From Sipunculus nudus (taxonomy: Eukaryota > Annelida > Sipuncula > Golfingiida > Sipunculidae), in the NCBI GenBank assembly GCA_026874595.1, contig CM049320.1, forward strand, positions 29,002,714 to 29,066,713: a stretch of 64,000 nucleotides of DNA, given 5' to 3'. This document shows, one piece after another, positions 59,520-64,000 of this stretch. A program made the position numbers and the translations under genes. Every line of letters begins with the position of its first letter. Position 1 is the first letter of the stretch. The notes below the pieces were generated by a model. That model had not been told where the DNA came from, made no database searches, and saw only the letters and a list, made by a program, of their open reading frames with translations.

Positions 59520-60653
59520 ATGGCAGCTGTGAGGAAGACTGGCAACACACAAGAAAGATGCGATTTGGTGATATGTCAGATATGTTTTGAGAGTATGGTG
59601 GAACGTCGACCACGCGCCCTCAGATGTCTCCACACTTTCTGTCAAGAATGTTTAGGAGCGCTTATCCTGAGAGCGCCAAGGGATATAAGTTGTCCTGTGT
59701 GCAACACAAGAACGGCTCTCCCTCCTAATGGTGTTACAGGATTGCCATTTGATTTTAAAATACAACAAATAAACGACTATATAGAGAAGCCTGAGAGCAG
59801 TGAAAGATGCTCAAAGTGTCAAATTCAGGGACGAGAAGAAAAAGCTCGCTGCTTTTGTCAAAATTGTGACCAATATTTATGTAAGGTCTGCCTAGCTGTT
59901 CATGACAAACGATTTTCAGGGCATTTGATTCTGCCTGATCGATTTCAGGAGAGTTGTAATTACTGCGATAGGAATGCTGCTGTATACCACTGCTTCGAAT
60001 GTTCATCCTTCGTGTGCCATGACTGTAAAGAGTCTAGAATCCACGAAGCGCACGCACAAAAGATAGTGTCCATCAATGCAGCTATTCGCCGCACTAAGAA
60101 GTCTCTCACAGATTACAAGTCCGAAAGTGAAAGCCTTATTTTATATTGCGAGCAAGAACGAGAAAGAAATCTAAAGGTCATCGAATCGATAAATAACATC
60201 ACAGAAAGGATAGAAAATGAATGGAAAGCTCAAAAGAAACTGTTGGACATAAATAGAGATTATTTAACAGAAAGCCTTGAAATAAATTATAAAATAAAAG
60301 CGGAAAGTTTTATAGCTGAGTACAACCATGTTACGCAAGAGGAACGGCAATTTCTGCAAAACCTGGATGATATGCCGATGAAAAAACTTATGACATCCCT
60401 GGGGAACCTGGCCGAGCAGTTACAGTCTAGAAAAGAACAAGTCAGGCTTGTCACATCAGCTTCTAGTAGATTCAAAGTACCAATATTCGAGAGTTTAACA
60501 GGCCAGGTAGGGAGATTGGGCCATCCAAAAGGTAGCTGTTCGACCATCATAAATAACATTCTTCTTACTTTACTTGCTTTCCTTTTCATTGTAATAATTT
60601 CAAAGTTTCCTCTTATATGTTTGGTTTTATTTTATGCGCTCTCTTTTTGTTAA
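59520..60653 (+). CDS. RING/B-box E3 ubiquitin ligase with C-terminal membrane anchor (type 1 TRIM)
   Basis: Intact single-exon coding frame of 377 residues. RING: C19, C22, C36, H38, C41, C44, C58, C61. TRIM linker GVTGLPFDFKIQQ at 71-83. B-box 1: C97, C100, C113, C116, C121, C124, H128, H135. B-box 2: C146, C149, C158, C161, C166, C169, H175, H178. Coiled coil about 188-310. From 342 to 377 the end is strongly hydrophobic (NNILLTLLAFLFIVIISKF, then PLICLVLFYALSFC), one or two membrane segments. There is no NHL, SPRY or filamin domain. RING, B-box, coiled coil and tail anchor together match the layout of vertebrate TRIM13 and TRIM59, which sit in the ER membrane; orthology is not claimed. 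The start has G at -3 and G at +4. Acceptor-like sites lie at 59450 (TTTTGATCAG, as in the 45.6-kb copy) and just before the ATG (TTCGTTTAG), so a 5' exon is likely. A possible AATAAA is at 61036-61041. Confidence 0.92.
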   Translation: MAAVRKTGNTQERCDLVICQICFESMVERRPRALRCLHTFCQECLGALILRAPRDISCPVCNTRTALPPNGVTGLPFDFKIQQINDYIEKPESSERCSKCQIQGREEKARCFCQNCDQYLCKVCLAVHDKRFSGHLILPDRFQESCNYCDRNAAVYHCFECSSFVCHDCKESRIHEAHAQKIVSINAAIRRTKKSLTDYKSESESLILYCEQERERNLKVIESINNITERIENEWKAQKKLLDINRDYLTESLEINYKIKAESFIAEYNHVTQEERQFLQNLDDMPMKKLMTSLGNLAEQLQSRKEQVRLVTSASSRFKVPIFESLTGQVGRLGHPKGSCSTIINNILLTLLAFLFIVIISKFPLICLVLFYALSFC

Positions 60654-62184
60654 TTGGAGAGCGTACATTTTGGACCTTGGACACGATTGATTAAACATAA
60701 TAGCAATACTCTTTCATTATCCTTCCTTGCCTATTATTCTCACCGGATCAAATTGTATTATTGATATGTTGTTGTTATCTATCTCTCTTGAGAATATATT
60801 AATGTTTGAAGTGTTTATTTGAAGACATTGTTTGTTTGGTTATATATTATTATCTTATTAGGTGTAGCTATTTTATGTCAAACAAATATGATATTCAGAG
60901 CTTGTATCAATACCTGATTGTAAATATAATTTGCTGGATTCACCTTGTAGCTCTTACATAAGTGATCCGAATCTTTCATTCGTTCATTTTGCATGTGTGC
61001 TTGTCATTTTGTGCTACTAACGTAATTTGGTTCAAAATAAATAATATTTTAAGTAATTACTAGCAATTGTAAGGGTAATGGTTTAGTTTTTTTCTAACTC
61101 TGAAAAGTGATTGTATATGTAATATATTGTTGTAGGTTTGTCCGTTTTCAGTTAAAATTAATGTGGTGGAAGTTCACCCGGAGTGAAGTAAATACAGGAA
61201 TTGTCTAATTGGAGCCTTTTTTCAACGAGCATAGGGAACCTATGACAGAATCATTGAGTTGTAATTGTGACACACATTTCGCTTCCATTTGTGATATGTT
61301 TCCAGCGATTACGAACCACATGTCACGACTTCTTCAGGGTCCAAATCATATATTTCCTATCAGGTGGTTTACACAGGATCAGTAATTGATTTGATCCAAC
61401 TCTGGTACAAATAATGTTCATAATTATACTAATAACTAAAATATTTTTTTTAAATGATGCCTAGAAGGATTTCTATTACAGCTTATTATTCAAATAGATT
61501 CAATCCAGTTTTAGGTTAAGGCTATAATAAAGATCGCAAGTTCACTTCGTCCATACATTCATTATGACCCAAAAGACGATTTTCAGTTTCAATTTACGTT
61601 GGGTGTTAAGTACTGAAAATATTATCACTACCTTTCGATTATAGGGATTAGAACATACATACTTAAAATACCCTCTGTTTACCTCAAGTGAGAAATATAG
61701 TAAGACACCTACTTACTTACCCGCCACTTTTGTTTTCGTATGCAAAAGCTCTGTATGAATTATACCTGTATTTCACAATATATGAAAGGTTTCGGATTGG
61801 TAAACATTTGACCCGCATTTGATAATGCTACGGATGATATTAGTTTGATTCATGTTTTCTCTAGGATTTTAGCGTTAAACAACATAAATATGTATGTTTT
61901 AATTCTAATTTATGGGTAAAGAAATATTGCATCCGCAGTAAACTGAATCACACTTCATACATTTAACGTATAAATTGACTTTGGACATAGGGTTTTCCCG
62001 TGTTTAGAAAATACATATTTCTCATATGTACTTCACAAACGTCAGTTGCGGGATCTCCCTGCATTCATATGAAAACATGGATATTTTTAGTCTTGCAAGC
62101 CATGCCACCATGTCCCTGTGATGTATCAGGTGAGATCAAGAATTTTCTGTGTAGCACCTTGCACTCCCAGTTTTGTGTGTATAG
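60654..62184 (+). other. 3' flank of the type 1 TRIM gene, then unrecognised sequence
   Basis: AATAAA at 61036-61041, about 380 bases after the stop, may be the polyadenylation signal. Beyond it I see AT-rich sequence with no gene. Confidence 0.45.
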
Positions 62185-62525
62185 TCTTATTTGATATTTA
62201 ACCTTGTCGCCCCTTTCAGCAAAACTGTATCAATTAAATGCAAGGTTATTCTTCTATTCTATTCATATTATTCGATAACTATGAATATTTAAGACTATTT
62301 TAAAAACTGTGTATGTGATTTTCTGTGTTTTCAACATAATAATGGAACGCCATGTCTTATTTGATATTTAACCTTGTCGCCCCTTTCAGCAAAACTGTAT
62401 CAATTAAGTGTAAGATTATTCTTCTATTCTATTTATATTATTCTATAACTCTGAATATTTAAGACTATTTCAAAAACGGTGTATGTGATTTTCTGTGTTT
62501 TCAACATAATAATGGAACGCCATGT
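62185..62525. repeat. Two-copy tandem duplication, unit 170 bp
   Basis: TCTTATTTGATATTTAACC starts at 62185 and 62355, and both units end in ATGGAACGCCATGT. The copies differ at very few positions, so the duplication is recent. Confidence 0.93.
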
Positions 62526-62889
62526 TTTGTCTGGAATAATAAAAAGGTATTCAGTGAATAGTATTTAATCCTTCTATTTCACCAATACTGTTATATCATT
62601 CGCATCTTACACATACAATCAGATATGAAGCAAAATTGTAAACTGCCTTAGTGGAAAATAATAAAGATTGTAAAAAGTTGTCTGGGCAACTCGGCGGAAT
62701 TATTTGATCAAGTAGCGTTGACAAAGGGTCTCAGACACATTAATGCCGAAATTAATAACATACTTTATAAAGTCAGGATGTTCCCAAGCACTACACCTAA
62801 ATTTATTGTCGATGGTACAGACACTGATACAGATGGGGGAAACTGACACGTTGGAATGAAAAATTATAGTAAACAGGGAATTTACAAGA
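62526..62889. other. AT-rich spacer
   Basis: No gene or element recognised. Confidence 0.5.
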
Positions 62890-63080
62890 GGTTATATACG
62901 TAGCCTACTGGTTAATGTGTTTGGCTTTGGAGCTAAAGGTCCCTGGTTCAAATATTGCCGGTGCCTCAGGGGCATAATGCTGTGAACCTCAGAGATTGGC
63001 TCCGTCTTAACAACAGGTTATAACTTCTGGATTATTTCCCATGAATACAAAACCTGAATCCAGAAGGCTCAATAATAATA
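62890..63080 (+). mobile_element. tRNA-derived SINE, copy 2
   Basis: A-box-like GTAGCCTACTGGTTAATG at 62900-62917; B-box-like TGGTTCAAATATTGCC at about 62943-62958. The body reads CCTCAGAGATTGGCTCC, AACAACAGGTTATAACTTCT and ends CCTGAATCCAGAAGGCTC. It matches the - strand element at 6526-6724 over the whole length, with scattered differences. Confidence 0.78.
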
Positions 63081-64000
63081 GATCATTCTTATTCTATGGA
63101 TACCTTCATCCTCGTTCAATACACAGTGCCACCAATAGGCCATGGACCTGTCCATAAAGTAGAAAAGAACACCGGCACATAAAGGCGGAAAATACTCTGA
63201 TCACATGCACTAAGCTAGCTTTAAAAATACTAGGAAAATGGGTGTGGACGATCAGCTGAATTTGTCTATAATTATATTTTGACAACCTTTTCCGAGAGTT
63301 GGTATTTTGACCTGACCCTTGACCTTGTGATATAAAAGAGAACTTACTATATCCATGAACTTACACCATTCTGGTTTCTGAAGCTATTCTGATTTTCACC
63401 AAATATTGAATTATTCAAGGTAAACGCCACTAAATGTTTAAGGCCGTCACCAAAATTTGAATATGAGTCATCCTATGATTAATATCATTGCATTCGCACA
63501 ATGTAAAGGAAGTCTGCTGATTAGTTTTCAAGTTATTGTCACACTATTTTCAAGTGGCAGTCGTGGGGATATTAAACTACACAAAACATCCAACAGATTG
63601 TAGCTGGTCTGTGGTACAAGAAAAATCTTCCCAAGTTCTTGTAGCATAGTGATTTCAGAACAGTTCATTATACCTAACGTTAGATATCTGGTGTTTTCTA
63701 TGCACTTTATATTATTTCTCGGGTGCCAAAACTCGCCGTGTATCTCCCAGAAATAATTCTGATTTCCAAGGAGATAATTTTAGAATCTCTTAAAATGAAA
63801 ATGTTTCATGATTCTAGCCCTTTTGCTTACGATCTGGACCTGCTAACGGCCTCGGCCTTTGGCATAAATGCTTCATGTTAACATGTTAACTCGGCTAAAA
63901 CTTATGGAAATATGAACAAACGCCAAACTCATAAACTAAATCTACTAGTTCCTCCCATACACCATCGTAAAGATGACACATAGAGGGCACGACCTTTATA
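63081..64000. other. Right-edge spacer
   Basis: AT-rich, no gene recognised. TGACCCTTGACCTTGTGAT at about 63315-63333 faintly recalls the satellite unit of the left end, too short to call. Confidence 0.4.

Noticed and set aside
1-64000. CRISPR array, bacterial operons, ribosomal RNA genes
   Set aside because: No evenly spaced identical repeats with unique spacers, no operon structure and no rRNA landmarks; the genes and repeats are animal-type.

Overview
The window looks like a piece of a eukaryotic, animal nuclear genome. It is AT-rich and gene-poor, crowded with (TA)n microsatellites, tRNA-derived SINEs, hAT-like non-autonomous transposons, a LINE tail and several tandem repeats. The only recognisable coding genes are RING/B-box (TRIM-type) E3 ubiquitin ligase genes. 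Large lineage-specific expansion of TRIM-NHL genes, GGAC-rich motifs and this repeat mix are typical of molluscs, so a bivalve is my best guess. That is an inference; no marker gene settles the species.

The genes belong to two related types. Type 1, on the + strand, has a RING, two B-boxes, a coiled coil and a C-terminal hydrophobic anchor. One intact gene lies at 59520-60653, with broken relatives at 23719-24623, 35899-36055 and 45585-46545. Type 2, on the - strand, has a RING, two B-boxes, a short coiled coil and an NHL-like beta-propeller. One near-intact gene lies at 37488-39102, open only to 37759 because of a single-base frameshift. Broken relatives lie at 12930-13334, 31225-31340 and 51508-53086. 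From 22 kb onward the two types alternate on opposite strands, and the non-coding flanks are recognisably duplicated with them, so this is an array built by segmental duplication of mixed TRIM units. Candidate 5' non-coding exons for the type 2 genes, with matching splice donors on the - strand, are at 16204, 22798 and 42426.

Layout. 1-4080: divergent tandem repeat of about 190 bp, running off the left edge. 4.1-7.1 kb: AT-rich with one SINE. 7.15-9.54 kb: two different hAT-like elements side by side. 11.15-12.93 and 16.27-18.03 kb: two copies of a repeat built of two direct units, one abutting a truncated TRIM. 21.1-21.5 kb: inverted copy of the same repeat. 22.8-24.6 kb: orphan 5' exon and type 1 pseudogene. 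24.9-28.7 kb: transposon and repeat island. 29.8-39.1 kb: two type 2 blocks, a 52-bp minisatellite and a type 1 fragment. 39.1-46.5 kb: putative long intron, 5' exon and type 1 pseudogene. 47-55 kb: microsatellites, type 2 pseudogene, foldback and LINE tail. 55-64 kb: the intact type 1 gene with mostly unrecognised flanks and a second SINE copy.

The intact proteins should act as cytosolic or membrane-tethered ubiquitin ligases. One presents a propeller for substrate or RNA binding; the other is anchored to a membrane in the manner of vertebrate TRIM13/TRIM59. Their targets cannot be read from the sequence.
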